A stretch of 64,000 nt of DNA from Paenibacillus piscarius (GTDB lineage Bacteria; Bacillota; Bacilli; Paenibacillales; Paenibacillaceae): the NCBI RefSeq assembly GCF_022234545.1, contig NZ_JAIEUI010000024.1, positions 1-64,000 of the forward strand, written 5' to 3'. Positions 49,894-58,442 of the stretch are shown here, in pieces. Below the pieces are notes generated by a model that saw only the letters and a program-made list of their open reading frames with translations, was not told where the DNA came from and made no database searches. The translations under genes were made by a program, and so were the position numbers. Positions within the stretch are counted from its first letter, which is position 1. The number at the start of each line of letters is the position of its first letter.

Positions 49894-50760
49894 TTGGCGA
49901 GGGAGAATGAAACGTATCAGGTGCTGCGGGTGATCGGAAATAATGTCGTCATGGTCGAGGGCGGCAAGAAAAGCAAGGAATATGTAATTATCGGCAAGGG
50001 CATCGGATTTGCGCTCAAGGATACAGGAGTCATTGATGCGGACGATCCCCGGATTGAGAAGCTGTTCCGGCTGGAGGACCGGGAGGAATGGAGCCAGTAC
50101 CAGATTCTGCTGGAGGACATTGATCCTAAGGTGATGGCGATAACGGATGAGATTATTTCCGATATCAGCGGGGCGTTTCCCGGTACGCTTAACGACAAGG
50201 TTTATTTGGCGCTCCCCAGCCATATCCAGTTTACGATTTTTCGTCTGCGGAGCGGGATGGATATTGTCAACCCGTTCCTGGAGGAGACTCGGATGACCTT
50301 TCCTAAGGAATATGAGATCGCTTACACGGCGGCCGAGAAGATCAGCGCAGCCTTCGGGGTGGAGATTCCGGAGGATGAGGTCGGCTTCCTGACCTATCAC
50401 GTCTATTCTGCAGTCAGCAATGTGCCGGTCGGACAGCTCGTGAAGGCTTCGAATCTGGTCAGTGAGCTGATGGAGCTGGTGCGTCAGGAGCGCAAGATTA
50501 CTTTTGAACACGGAAGCATGAATCATGTCCGGCTGGTCGTCCATTTGCGCTTCTCGATTGAGCGGATTCTGCAGGGTTCGCTCATCGACAATCCGTTTGT
50601 GAAGCATATCAAGAAGGAATACAAGGATGAATACAAGCTCGCCCAGCGGATGGGCAAGATCATGCAAGGCAAGCTCAGTGTAGACGTACCTGAAGAAGAA
50701 ATCTGCTTCCTCGCCATGCATCTGCACCGGTTAATCCAGACGATAGAGAAAAATAAATAG
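49894..50760 (+). CDS. glcT: GlcT-type PRD transcription antiterminator
   Basis: A 288-residue BglG/SacY-family antiterminator. N-terminal RNA-binding domain (YQVLRVIGNNVVMVEG, YVIIGKGIGFALK), PRD1 with His in LPSHIQF and TYHVYSA, PRD2 with His in VVHLRFSIER and AMHLHRL; PTS phosphorylation of these residues controls activity. PFLEETRMTFPKEYEIA matches GlcT. TTG start with AAGGAGG 6 bases upstream. The leader carries a RAT and overlapping terminator, so it controls its own synthesis as well as the two PTS genes behind it. Confidence 0.92.
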   Translation: MARENETYQVLRVIGNNVVMVEGGKKSKEYVIIGKGIGFALKDTGVIDADDPRIEKLFRLEDREEWSQYQILLEDIDPKVMAITDEIISDISGAFPGTLNDKVYLALPSHIQFTIFRLRSGMDIVNPFLEETRMTFPKEYEIAYTAAEKISAAFGVEIPEDEVGFLTYHVYSAVSNVPVGQLVKASNLVSELMELVRQERKITFEHGSMNHVRLVVHLRFSIERILQGSLIDNPFVKHIKKEYKDEYKLAQRMGKIMQGKLSVDVPEEEICFLAMHLHRLIQTIEKNK

Positions 50761-50780
50761 CAGGGCAAGGAGTGATCTTG

Positions 50781-51290
50781 ATGTTCTCAAGATGGAAATC
50801 CAAAAAAGAAGAGAAACATGCTGACACGTTCTTATCAGTAAGTGCTCCGGTCAGCGGGCAAGCGGTTCCATTATCGGAAGTGCCGGATGAGACGTTTGCC
50901 GGAGGTCATATGGGCAAGGGTGTTGCCATAGAACCTGTAGAGGGGAGATTAATCGCCCCGTTTGACGGAAGTGTTGCCCACGTGGTCCGGACGAATCATG
51001 CGCTGATCCTGGAGCATGCAACAGGTCTGCAGCTGTTGATGCATATCGGTATTGATACCGTAGGGCTGAAAGGGAATGGCTTCACCAGCCATATTGCCAG
51101 CGGGGATACCGTGAAGGCAGGCCAGACGCTGATCACCTTCGATCTGGAAGTGATCCGCAGCGCAGGTTACCGGACTATCATTCCGGTGATCGTGACCGGC
51201 AGCGGGGAGGACACCCCGGGGGTAGAGTGCCATTACGGTGCGGTATCCGCAGGAGAGAGCCGGATTCTTACAGTGGCTTCAAGGCAATAA
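50781..51290 (+). CDS. PTS sugar transporter subunit IIA (glucose type)
   Basis: About 169 residues, a Crr-like IIA. The phosphorylated His is in LQLLMHIGIDTVGLKG; the other active-site His is in HALILEHA. It takes phosphate from HPr and passes it to the IIB domain of the next gene. ATG at 50781 with AAGGAG 9 bases upstream. A basic 20-residue N-terminus (FSRWKSKKEEK) precedes the domain. A separate IIA supports the EIICB protein behind it, which has no IIA domain. Confidence 0.92.
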   Translation: MFSRWKSKKEEKHADTFLSVSAPVSGQAVPLSEVPDETFAGGHMGKGVAIEPVEGRLIAPFDGSVAHVVRTNHALILEHATGLQLLMHIGIDTVGLKGNGFTSHIASGDTVKAGQTLITFDLEVIRSAGYRTIIPVIVTGSGEDTPGVECHYGAVSAGESRILTVASRQ

Positions 51291-51332
51291 AACATACGTA
51301 TTTTACTATGAAACCAGGGGGATGATTTCATT

Positions 51333-52787
51333 ATGTTAGCTTTTCTGCAAAAGCTCGGTAAATCACTGATGCTTCCCGTTGCCACCTTACCGGCGGCAGC
51401 CATTCTGCAAGGATTCGGACTGATTAATTACGAGAAGGACTTCCATTTGGGCAGCACCGTAGGGGGATTCCTGAACCAGTATGTGGCTCCTTTTCTGAAT
51501 GCGGGCGCAGGGGCCATCTTTGGCAACCTGGCGTTAATCTTTGCGATTGGGGTCGCGATCGGGTTCGCCGGTGATGCTGTGGCAGCGCTGTCTGCGCTGA
51601 TTGCTTATCAGGTGCTGGACGGTATTCTCAAGGTCATTCCAGCGCAAATGCCGTTTATCGGGGATGACGTCAAGCTGAATATGGGCGTGCTGGGCGGGAT
51701 TTTTGCCGGTGCCTGGGCTGCGTTCTTATACAAGAAGTATCATAATGTCAAAATGCCTGACTGGCTGGGCTTCTTCGCAGGCAAACGCTTCGTACCCATC
51801 ATTACAGCAGTAACTACCATGATTCTGGCTGTTCTCCTCGGTATGATCTGGAGCCCGATTCAGGATGTGATCAGCGACTTCGGTACCTGGGTGGTCGGTC
51901 TCGGAGGGGCAGGCGCATTTGTATTCGGTACAGCGAACCGCCTGCTGCTTCCGTTCGGCCTGCATCATGTCATCAATGCCATCGCCTGGTTCCAGCTCGG
52001 TGATTTCACGAACGCTGCAGGAGATATTGTTCACGGAGATCTGACGCGCTTCTTCGCCGGGGATAAGACCGCAGGAATGTTCATGACCGGATTCTTCCCG
52101 ATTATGATGTTCGCTTTGCCTGGTGCGGCGTTTGCTTTCATTCATACTGCAAAGCCCGAGAAACGCAAAATGGTCGCTTCCATCTTCATCGGCTCGGCAA
52201 TTGCTTCCTTCCTGACGGGGATTACAGAACCCCTGGAGTTCACCTTCATGTTCCTTGCGCCGGTATTGTATCTGGTACACGCTTTACTTACCGGCTTCGC
52301 GGGCTTCCTGATGTATGTGCTGGATGTCAAACTCGGATTCGGCTTCTCTGCCGGTTTGATTGACTACCTGCTGAACATGAAGCTGTCCACCAATGCGTGG
52401 ATGCTGATACCGGTTGGACTTGGCTTCTTTGTTCTCTACTATGTGCTGTTCCGGTTCATTATCGTTAAGTTCAACCTGCAAACTCCTGGACGCGAGGATG
52501 AAACCAATGATGAAATGATTGATATGTCCAAGAGTGGTACATCTGTATCCTCCTCCTCCAGAGCCGCCAAAATTCTGGAGAACATCGGCGGACCGGACAA
52601 TATCCGCAGCATCGATGCCTGCATCACCCGTCTGCGCCTGAACGTGGCCGATGAGAAGGCGGTGAAGGACGCCGCTCTTAAGCAACTCGGTGCCTCCGGT
52701 GTCATGCGGCTAGGGCAGGGTGCGGTACAGATTGTCTTCGGACCCCAGTCCGAGCAGATTAAGGATGAGATTAAGAGGCTGATGTAG
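51333..52787 (+). CDS. PTS transporter EIICB, N-acetylglucosamine (NagE) type
   Basis: A 484-residue membrane permease-kinase. IIC domain with ten or so helices: LPFGLHHVINAIAWFQLGDF, HGDLTRFFAGDKTAGMFMTG, FPIMMFALPGAA and ITEPLEF match NagE/NagP more closely than PtsG. IIB domain at the C-terminus with the phosphorylated Cys in IDACITRLRL. Takes up and phosphorylates N-acetylglucosamine, or possibly glucose. No IIA domain, which is supplied by the preceding gene. Terminator follows. Confidence 0.9.
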   Translation: MLAFLQKLGKSLMLPVATLPAAAILQGFGLINYEKDFHLGSTVGGFLNQYVAPFLNAGAGAIFGNLALIFAIGVAIGFAGDAVAALSALIAYQVLDGILKVIPAQMPFIGDDVKLNMGVLGGIFAGAWAAFLYKKYHNVKMPDWLGFFAGKRFVPIITAVTTMILAVLLGMIWSPIQDVISDFGTWVVGLGGAGAFVFGTANRLLLPFGLHHVINAIAWFQLGDFTNAAGDIVHGDLTRFFAGDKTAGMFMTGFFPIMMFALPGAAFAFIHTAKPEKRKMVASIFIGSAIASFLTGITEPLEFTFMFLAPVLYLVHALLTGFAGFLMYVLDVKLGFGFSAGLIDYLLNMKLSTNAWMLIPVGLGFFVLYYVLFRFIIVKFNLQTPGREDETNDEMIDMSKSGTSVSSSSRAAKILENIGGPDNIRSIDACITRLRLNVADEKAVKDAALKQLGASGVMRLGQGAVQIVFGPQSEQIKDEIKRLM

Positions 52788-52808
52788 CTCGGCGTCCGCA
52801 TTTATAGA

Positions 52809-52841
52809 AGCAGGCATCTTAGGATGTCTGCTGTTTTTATT
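52809..52841 (+). terminator. terminator of the PTS operon
   Basis: AGCAGGCATC-TTAG-GATGTCTGCT (one G-T) followed by GTTTTTATTT. Confidence 0.85.
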
Positions 52842-52866
52842 TGGGAGGGATTTTGCATAAAAGCTA

Positions 52867-52903
52867 TTGCAATATCCATAATACCGAGTATAATACTTGG
52901 TAT
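52867..52903 (+). promoter_or_regulatory. promoter covered by a 23-bp palindromic operator
   Basis: TTGCAA (52867), 16-bp spacer, TATAAT (52889-52894). The -10 box is inside ATACCGAGTAT-A-ATACTTGGTAT (52881-52903), a palindrome with one mismatch in 11-bp arms. It controls the small gene at 52936. Confidence 0.7.
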
Positions 52904-52935
52904 AAGCACTAACGGAGTTAAAGGAGTCGGTACAC

Positions 52936-53250
52936 TTGCTAATTGATGATTATCTGGATTTGCTAAATTACGCTAAGTCAATTAATGATGAACAGTGGCA
53001 GGCGGATCTCCTGGAGTGCTTGAAGAATTATGCAGATCATTCAGAAGAGCAGAGCCAGGCAGATAGCGTAAGAGCGCTGTGGTCGCGGTTCGATGATATT
53101 AATGTATTGCTGATGGAATTGTTCAATAAGCTAAGAGCAGAGGAAGATTCACCGGAGAGCGGTCCATGGAAAGAGCAGATATGGGAGCTGAAGATGGAGC
53201 GGATTTACGTGGCCAAGCAGCTTCAGGAGCGGTATATAAGAATTAGATAA
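52936..53250 (+). CDS. small helical protein of unknown function
   Basis: A 104-residue acidic protein, mostly helical (DYLDLLNYAKSINDEQWQAD; DDINVLLMELFNKLRAE; ELKMERIYVAKQLQERYI). No signal peptide, no family recognised. TTG start with AAAGGAG 10 bases or so upstream. It has its own promoter with a palindromic operator, which suggests a specific regulator rather than constitutive expression. Converges on the Met-rich gene. Confidence 0.6.
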   Translation: MLIDDYLDLLNYAKSINDEQWQADLLECLKNYADHSEEQSQADSVRALWSRFDDINVLLMELFNKLRAEEDSPESGPWKEQIWELKMERIYVAKQLQERYIRIR

Positions 53251-53308
53251 ATAGAGAACGAACTACCGGAGATATATAAGGTTTTATGTATAGAAGCACC
53301 AATAGACA

Positions 53309-53342
53309 TAAAAAAATGGCATGCAGTTGACTGCTCTGCCAT
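53309..53342 (-). terminator. terminator of the Met-rich gene
   Basis: On the minus strand ATGGCA-GA-GCAG-TCAA-CTGC-A-TGCCAT is followed by TTTTTTT. A second perfect hairpin AAAGTGAAT-TTCGCAG-ATTCACTTT (53362-53386) lies between it and the stop codon. Confidence 0.8.
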
Positions 53343-53403
53343 GACATGCAAATACACAGATAAAGTGAATTTCGCAGATTCACTTTGAAGAGCTAGCCGT
53401 CAA

Positions 53404-53628
53404 TTACTTGCTCATTTCCATCCCTTTGCGGATCATGGTCATACACATGGTCATCATTTCGTCGCATTGCTGCATTTGAGTCATGATCTTGTCCATATCC
53501 ATGTCCATCATGCCCATTTCAGTCATGGTTTCCATGCACATCTTCATGTTCTTCATCTTGCTCATCATGTCCTCCATACACATGCTCATCATCATTTCCA
53601 TACACTTCTGTTCCATTAATAGCTCCAC
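53404..53628 (-). CDS. methionine-rich small protein, candidate Cu(I)-binding
   Basis: A 74-residue protein in which 29 residues (39%) are Met and 5 are Cys; examples are CMEMMMSMCMEDMMSK and MKMCMETMTEMGMMDMDMD. MxM, MxxM and MxCM patterns dominate; there is no signal peptide or membrane helix. Such thioether/thiol density is typical of Cu(I) or Ag(I) binding, but no family was recognised. Real-gene evidence: AAGGTGGAG 6 bases before the ATG, a 5' AT-rich promoter region and a strong minus-strand terminator. Divergent from the gene at 53884. Oxidation-buffer or spore role are alternatives. Confidence 0.75.
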   Translation of the reverse strand: MELLMEQKCMEMMMSMCMEDMMSKMKNMKMCMETMTEMGMMDMDMDKIMTQMQQCDEMMTMCMTMIRKGMEMSK

Positions 53629-53883
53629 CTTTCAAATTATAATAGCCTACACCTAATAAACTACTATATTTTATTGGCGAGATCAACCTTTTTATGGATA
53701 TTGATACGCAATTAGTCCTCCCGTATGCGGCAGGGCTTTTCTGTATGTTTGGATATTTCTCATAAGAAGAATTTTATTTTTCCATTTATTTGTTTGAACG
53801 GCTGCTCTCCGGGTTAAAAACCTAAAAATGCGTTTGTTTACCTTCTAAATTATTACAGGTTTGAGAAAGGATGAGGGCACAGG

Positions 53884-55164
53884 ATGAGAAACAGGCAAAT
53901 AGCCGGACCCAGAATCCGGCGTATTTGGATGGTTGTACTATGGCTGGGGGTAGCGATAGCACTAAGTTTTTCAGCGGGCAAGGCGGAGGCTTCGCCTGCG
54001 GCAGGTAAAACGATCGAGGTTAATCTGGATGATAAAACGTTGTCTTTTGAAAAAGCTCCGCTATTGGATAACGGTACAACGCTGGTGCCTTTCCGCCCTC
54101 TGTTCGAGGCCATGGGCCTTAAGGTAGGCTGGGAGCCTGCACAGCAGAAGGTCACCGGCACCAAGGAAGGCCTGACGATCGTCATGACCATAGGCAGCAA
54201 GACCGCTTCTGTTAACGGCAAGAATGTGCAACTGATGCAGGCGCCTAAGATTGTTGACAGTTATACCATGGTGCCGCTCCGGTTCGTCGGGGAGTCCACT
54301 CAGGCGCTGGTAGCGTGGAATCCGTATAAGCCGCAAGTTCTCGTCTACACGGACCCGTTTCTGACCAGTAAAGGCCTGACCAAAGCAACGGCAAAGGCAG
54401 AGATTGACAAGAAAATCGCTGAATTCAAAAAAATCTACGACGAGCAGGTGGCCAGCCAGCCTCAGCAGCCCAAGCCGCCAGCGCCAGGCACGGTGCCGGG
54501 TGCGCCTGCCGGAGACGGCTCCTATAAACCGGCCGCTTCAGACCAGGTAAATCTCAGCCAACTACAGGGGATGTACTATGGCTTCAGCCCGGATTATGAC
54601 GGGTATGAGTGCGGGGGGATGTGCTGGAATATCATTACCTTCCTGCCCGGGAGTAAGGTGCTGGTAGATGCTCCGCCGCAAGGCGGGCCGGAGACGATCA
54701 ACTGCACGCGTGACGGCTGCCAGACCTACACCATTCAGAACGGCAAGCTGAAGCTAAGCGGCGGCGAGTCCTATGATATTGCGGTTAAATCCGGCAAGCT
54801 GTATATCGACGATGTTGAACTAAGCAGGGTGAAGACGGTGAAGAGCGGACTGACGCTAAGCGGCACTTATGTCCACCGCGGCTTCCAGGGCCTGGCTGGC
54901 ATCTCTGCCGGATCGACTTCCTGGGAACGGACGCTGGTCTTCAATACCAACGGTACCTTCACCGGTGACAATCTGATGCTGGGCACTGTGCAGGGAGGTG
55001 CACCCACCACTGGCGGGGCTGGCGGTTCAGACAGCGGCTCGTACAAGATCAGCGGGAATACGATCACATTCGCTTTTGGCAACGGTAAGGTATCCAGTTC
55101 CCTATTCTTCCAGCATGATGACGGCAGCATTCAGGTCGGCGACGAGAATTATGATAAGGAATAG
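53884..55164 (+). CDS. secreted protein with copper amine oxidase-N-like domain
   Basis: A 426-residue exported protein. Signal peptide (RRIWMVVLWLGVAIALSFSA, cut near AEA), then a CuAO_N-type stalk domain (PLLDNGTTLVPFRPLFEAMGL...VDSYTMVPLRFVGEST), common in Paenibacillus surface proteins and not itself copper-binding. A Pro/Gln linker (QPQQPKPPAPG) leads to a C-terminal beta domain of about 220 residues with paired cysteines (ECGGMCWN; CTRDGCQTY). Likely cell-surface; function unknown. Ribosome site GGATGAGGG. Terminator at 55192. Confidence 0.85.
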   Translation: MRNRQIAGPRIRRIWMVVLWLGVAIALSFSAGKAEASPAAGKTIEVNLDDKTLSFEKAPLLDNGTTLVPFRPLFEAMGLKVGWEPAQQKVTGTKEGLTIVMTIGSKTASVNGKNVQLMQAPKIVDSYTMVPLRFVGESTQALVAWNPYKPQVLVYTDPFLTSKGLTKATAKAEIDKKIAEFKKIYDEQVASQPQQPKPPAPGTVPGAPAGDGSYKPAASDQVNLSQLQGMYYGFSPDYDGYECGGMCWNIITFLPGSKVLVDAPPQGGPETINCTRDGCQTYTIQNGKLKLSGGESYDIAVKSGKLYIDDVELSRVKTVKSGLTLSGTYVHRGFQGLAGISAGSTSWERTLVFNTNGTFTGDNLMLGTVQGGAPTTGGAGGSDSGSYKISGNTITFAFGNGKVSSSLFFQHDDGSIQVGDENYDKE

Positions 55165-55191
55165 AATAAGGTAATAGAAAACAACGTATAG

Positions 55192-55228
55192 AAACGGTCC
55201 CCGGGGTTTATCCGGCGGGCCGTTTTTT
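55192..55228 (+). terminator. terminator of the CuAO_N-like gene
   Basis: AAACGGTCC...GGGCCGTTT with partial inner CCGG pairing, then a T-run to 55228. Confidence 0.75.
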
Positions 55229-55254
55229 CTGCAAATATAAGAATTTATATGTGC

Positions 55255-55956
55255 TTATCGTCCAACATTAATAATCTTTCGGCTCCAGGCCGGTTCGCTT
55301 ATCCCTGCGCGCAACAAGCAGTCGGCACAATTGGCAAAAGGCAGCGCCTGCAGCGGATGGATACGGGCTAACGGACCTGCCGTATACTTGGACGTACCCT
55401 CTGCATATTGAAGCACGGATGCCCTCAAAATGACCCAGTCCAGTCCGCTGCGCATTAGCGCATCTTCAGCAGCCGCTTTATCCGTAATCGCCTTCCTGAA
55501 GATGCGGCGCATCAGGCGGACCGCCCAACGGTCGGGGACGGACAGCTCGCTGCCATCGCTCAGATTAATACCGCTCTGCATCACCAGCCGCTGAACACCG
55601 TTATGCTTGCAGGCTGCAATGATATTCGGGATTCCTTCCGACATAACGGTTCCCGGAGAGAAGTTGGCGGCCATCACTTTTTGGGCAGCCTTGAGGTTGG
55701 CCAGGCCTCCGGCACCGTCGCCGACAGTGAAGTTACTGGACGGACCGATGCAGCTGATCACCACATCACTTCCAGCGAGAGCTTTCACCATACTGGATTT
55801 GTCGAATACATTTCCTTGCCGGACAGTGAGTCCTTGGGCGGGAGAGACCGCCTCCGGTCTGCGGACGACAGCAGTCACCCTATGCCCGGAGGCCAGTGCC
55901 TGCGCTAAGACTCTGCTGCCAGTACCTCCTGTAGCTCCAATAATGGCAATATTCAT
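55255..55956 (-). CDS. NAD(P)-binding protein, atypical SDR (NmrA/YwnB-like)
   Basis: A 233-residue Rossmann protein. Cofactor loop MNIAIIGATGGTGSRVLAQA, then VTAVVRRPE (Arg suggests NADP), DVVISCIGP, VQRLVMQSG and WVILRASVL as in NmrA/BVR-B relatives. No YxxxK pair, so it may be a redox sensor or reductase; substrate unknown. Divergent from the TetR gene at 56160, so it is the likely target of that regulator. Confidence 0.82.
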   Translation of the reverse strand: MNIAIIGATGGTGSRVLAQALASGHRVTAVVRRPEAVSPAQGLTVRQGNVFDKSSMVKALAGSDVVISCIGPSSNFTVGDGAGGLANLKAAQKVMAANFSPGTVMSEGIPNIIAACKHNGVQRLVMQSGINLSDGSELSVPDRWAVRLMRRIFRKAITDKAAAEDALMRSGLDWVILRASVLQYAEGTSKYTAGPLARIHPLQALPFANCADCLLRAGISEPAWSRKIINVGR

Positions 55957-56159
55957 ATGCTTTTCTCCTTGTTCTATAGATATTCAACTGTCATTTGCTC
56001 TTGCAGCCAATAATACACAGTAGTGAATTATTAAGCAGGTATGTATAATATGAGGCAGACCCATAACGGATACAAGTCTTAAAATGATGTGTTTCGTGCA
56101 TTAAATCACATATTCAGAAGAATTGTGCAGTAATTTACAGGAAAGCTGGTGACAGGCAC

Positions 56160-56723
56160 ATGCCCAAGACCGACCGGAGAATCCGCAAATCGCAAGAAGC
56201 GATTAAGAAGGCATTAATTGAGCTGATGGCCGAGCGGGAATTCGATCAGATAACGCTACAGGACATTTCCGACCAGGCGGATGTCAGCAGAAGAACCATC
56301 TATCTTCATTATATGGACAAATTCGATCTGCTCGACAAGCTTATCGAAGAACATATCAGCAATATCCGGGAAATCTGCGAGCGTACAGAAGATGATACCG
56401 GGTACGCCGAGATGGGTCTTAAGTGGTTTGAATATTTCAGAGAGCATACCTTATTCTTCTCGGCTCTGCTGGGGAGTAAGGGCAGCCCGTTCTTCCGCCA
56501 GCGCTTCCTGGAATTTTTTCTTGGAGAACTGGAGAAGGATAACAGTATATCCGGCAAAGGGAAAGCGGAGCAGCCCAAAGGGTTGAACGTCGAGATCCAG
56601 TTTCTGGGCTCCGCTATAGTAGGGGTGGTAGAATGGTGGTTCAGAAACGGCCGGCCGCTTCCTCCTGAGGTCATGGCACAGCGGGTTGGGGCCTTGCTGG
56701 AGAGAAATCTCGGTACATTGTGA
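56160..56723 (+). CDS. TetR/AcrR-family regulator
   Basis: A 187-residue regulator. N-terminal HTH: RKSQEAIKKALIELMAEREFDQITLQDISDQADVSRRTIYLHY, the classic TetR pattern. The helical C-terminal domain (LKWFEYFREHTLFFSALLGS) is of the YsiA/AcrR C-33 type. Ligand unknown. ATG with GGTGACAGG upstream. Divergent from the NAD(P)-binding gene; the 200-bp gap has a TATAAT at about 56046 but no clear palindrome. Confidence 0.85.
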   Translation: MPKTDRRIRKSQEAIKKALIELMAEREFDQITLQDISDQADVSRRTIYLHYMDKFDLLDKLIEEHISNIREICERTEDDTGYAEMGLKWFEYFREHTLFFSALLGSKGSPFFRQRFLEFFLGELEKDNSISGKGKAEQPKGLNVEIQFLGSAIVGVVEWWFRNGRPLPPEVMAQRVGALLERNLGTL

Positions 56724-56784
56724 TACAAAACGGCGAGAACCTTCGTCTTTCTTATAGCTGCAGCGGATAAGGAGGATTTACCTG

Positions 56785-57300
56785 ATGACTATTCCGGAAT
56801 CAGACCAATTTAAATTGATATTTTATGAGCATTACCCAAGTGTACGCCGCAAGCTGGCGGCACTGGTGAGAGATGAGAGTGCGGCCGATGATCTGGCGCA
56901 GGAGGTCTTTCTCAGACTGTACCGCAATCCGCCGGATGATCCTGCGGCCCTTGGCGCCTGGCTGCACCGGGTGCTTACGCGGATTGGGTACGATTATTTG
57001 AACAAAAGAGTGAGAGAGCAGCGCCTGATCAATAAGCAGGAGCTGATGTATGATCCGAAGGCGGCTGCTCCTACCGGGGAAGAAGTTGTGCTGAGCAAGC
57101 TCGATCAGGAGGATGTGCGGAGCTGGCTGGAGGATCTGCCTGAACGGGACCGGCAGGCGCTCTTATTGAAGTACTCGGGCTACAGCTACGCTGAGATCGC
57201 AGGCGAGCTGGGCGTGAAGCCGCCGGTGGTCGGAACACTCTTAAGCCGGGCAACAGCCAAACTGAAACACCATGCGGTGAAATCGATTCCGCAAGAATAA
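56785..57300 (+). CDS. ECF-type RNA polymerase sigma factor (SigX-like)
   Basis: A 171-residue sigma-70 family factor of the extracytoplasmic function group. Region 2: FYEHYPSVRRKLAALVRDESAADDLAQEVFLRLYRN; region 4: LPERDRQALLLKYSGYSYAEIAGELGVKPPVVGTLLSRA. Followed after 23 bases by its membrane anti-sigma candidate, then an ABC transporter, an order like the sigY operon of B. subtilis. AAGGAGG-like site AAGGAGGA before the ATG. No autoregulated ECF promoter could be identified with confidence. Confidence 0.9.
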   Translation: MTIPESDQFKLIFYEHYPSVRRKLAALVRDESAADDLAQEVFLRLYRNPPDDPAALGAWLHRVLTRIGYDYLNKRVREQRLINKQELMYDPKAAAPTGEEVVLSKLDQEDVRSWLEDLPERDRQALLLKYSGYSYAEIAGELGVKPPVVGTLLSRATAKLKHHAVKSIPQE

Positions 57301-57323
57301 AGAGATCCGGGAGGAAAGATACC

Positions 57324-58442
57324 ATGAATAGAGACAACGGAAGTTCCCGGCCCTTGGGCACGGACGAAGCCTGGGCTAAATTACAGGAGAAGCTTGGAGC
57401 AGAGCCGGTCAATCCGGTATGGGCATCATGGGGCAAGCAGGAGACGGCTTCGGCAGCATCTACGGATGGTAATCAACTGACGGGAACAGTGGCAGGAAGC
57501 GAAGCGCTCACGCCATCTGCAGCTGAATACCAGGCGGCAGAACCGGTTCAGCCGCCAAGCACTGGCCGCAAGCCGCGCAGACCTCTGATGAGCCGCAGCC
57601 GCAAATGGGTTGCAGCAGCAGCAGGTGTAGCCGTCTTCGCCGCCATTCTGGCGACTCCGGTGGGGAATACAGCGATGGCAGCTCTGCTGAACCAGTTCAA
57701 GATGCAGGAGGCTGCAGTTGTGTATGAGAACGACCTGCGCAGTATGTTCTATCAGATCGCAGAGGATGGCAATATTACGAAGTCGCTTGAAACCTTCGGC
57801 GATATCTCGATTACAAACGGCGAGATAAAGGGCGGTGTGCCCGTGAAGGATATTCAAAGAATAATGGGGTATGAGCCGTTGAAGGGTACGGTGGTGGGAG
57901 ATCTGAAGTACGCCCAGGTTACCGGAACCCATGATATTACACTCAAGCTGAAGGTAGACGAGGTGAACCGGGCGCTCAAGCGTATGGGCTCTGACAAGCT
58001 GCTGCCGGAATCTGTGGATGGCAAGCCGATCACGCTCCACATCCCCGAGACAGTTAGTTATGACCTGTCCAGCGGTCAGCACTGGGCCAGCCTCTCACAG
58101 ATGAATACCCCTGTGGTTACAGTAGATCCTTCTGTGAATCTTGACGAGGCGGTTGATGCGGTTGTCAACTTCCCGCTGATTCCTGATGAGCTGAGAAGCA
58201 GCCTGCAGAAGAGCCGGATCTTGTCGGGCGACCTGCCGATGCCGCTCATTAAGGGCAATCTTGATGAACAGATTACGGTTGCCGGTACGCCGGTTATTCT
58301 GAGCGAAGTAAGATTCGCCAGCGGCAGCAACTACACAGCAGTCTGGGTGAAGAACGGGCAGGTTATGCAGCTGAGCGGCGGGGATGTCTACCCTGACCGG
58401 GAGCAATTCCTGCAGAAGGTACAGGAGTTGATTGCACCATGA
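57324..58442 (+). CDS. putative membrane anti-sigma factor
   Basis: A 372-residue protein with a cytoplasmic N-terminus (about 90 residues, Ser/Thr/Pro-rich; no HxxxCxxC zinc motif), one transmembrane helix (WVAAAAGVAVFAAILATPV) and an extracellular domain of about 250 residues (NGEIKGGVPVKDIQRIMGY; LKLKVDEVNRALKRMG). Position directly behind an ECF sigma gene and topology suggest an anti-sigma; this is inference. Ends 4 bases into the next gene. Confidence 0.75.
   Translation: MNRDNGSSRPLGTDEAWAKLQEKLGAEPVNPVWASWGKQETASAASTDGNQLTGTVAGSEALTPSAAEYQAAEPVQPPSTGRKPRRPLMSRSRKWVAAAAGVAVFAAILATPVGNTAMAALLNQFKMQEAAVVYENDLRSMFYQIAEDGNITKSLETFGDISITNGEIKGGVPVKDIQRIMGYEPLKGTVVGDLKYAQVTGTHDITLKLKVDEVNRALKRMGSDKLLPESVDGKPITLHIPETVSYDLSSGQHWASLSQMNTPVVTVDPSVNLDEAVDAVVNFPLIPDELRSSLQKSRILSGDLPMPLIKGNLDEQITVAGTPVILSEVRFASGSNYTAVWVKNGQVMQLSGGDVYPDREQFLQKVQELIAP

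Noticed and set aside
53404..53610. His-rich open frame on the plus strand opposite the Met-rich gene
   Set aside because: Met codons (ATG) read as CAT (His) on the complement, so the frame is a mirror effect. It has no start codon or ribosome site, whereas the minus strand has both plus a terminator.
56724..56784. Autoregulated ECF promoter before the sigma factor gene
   Set aside because: GAACCTT and CGTC are both present but almost adjacent instead of about 16 bases apart.
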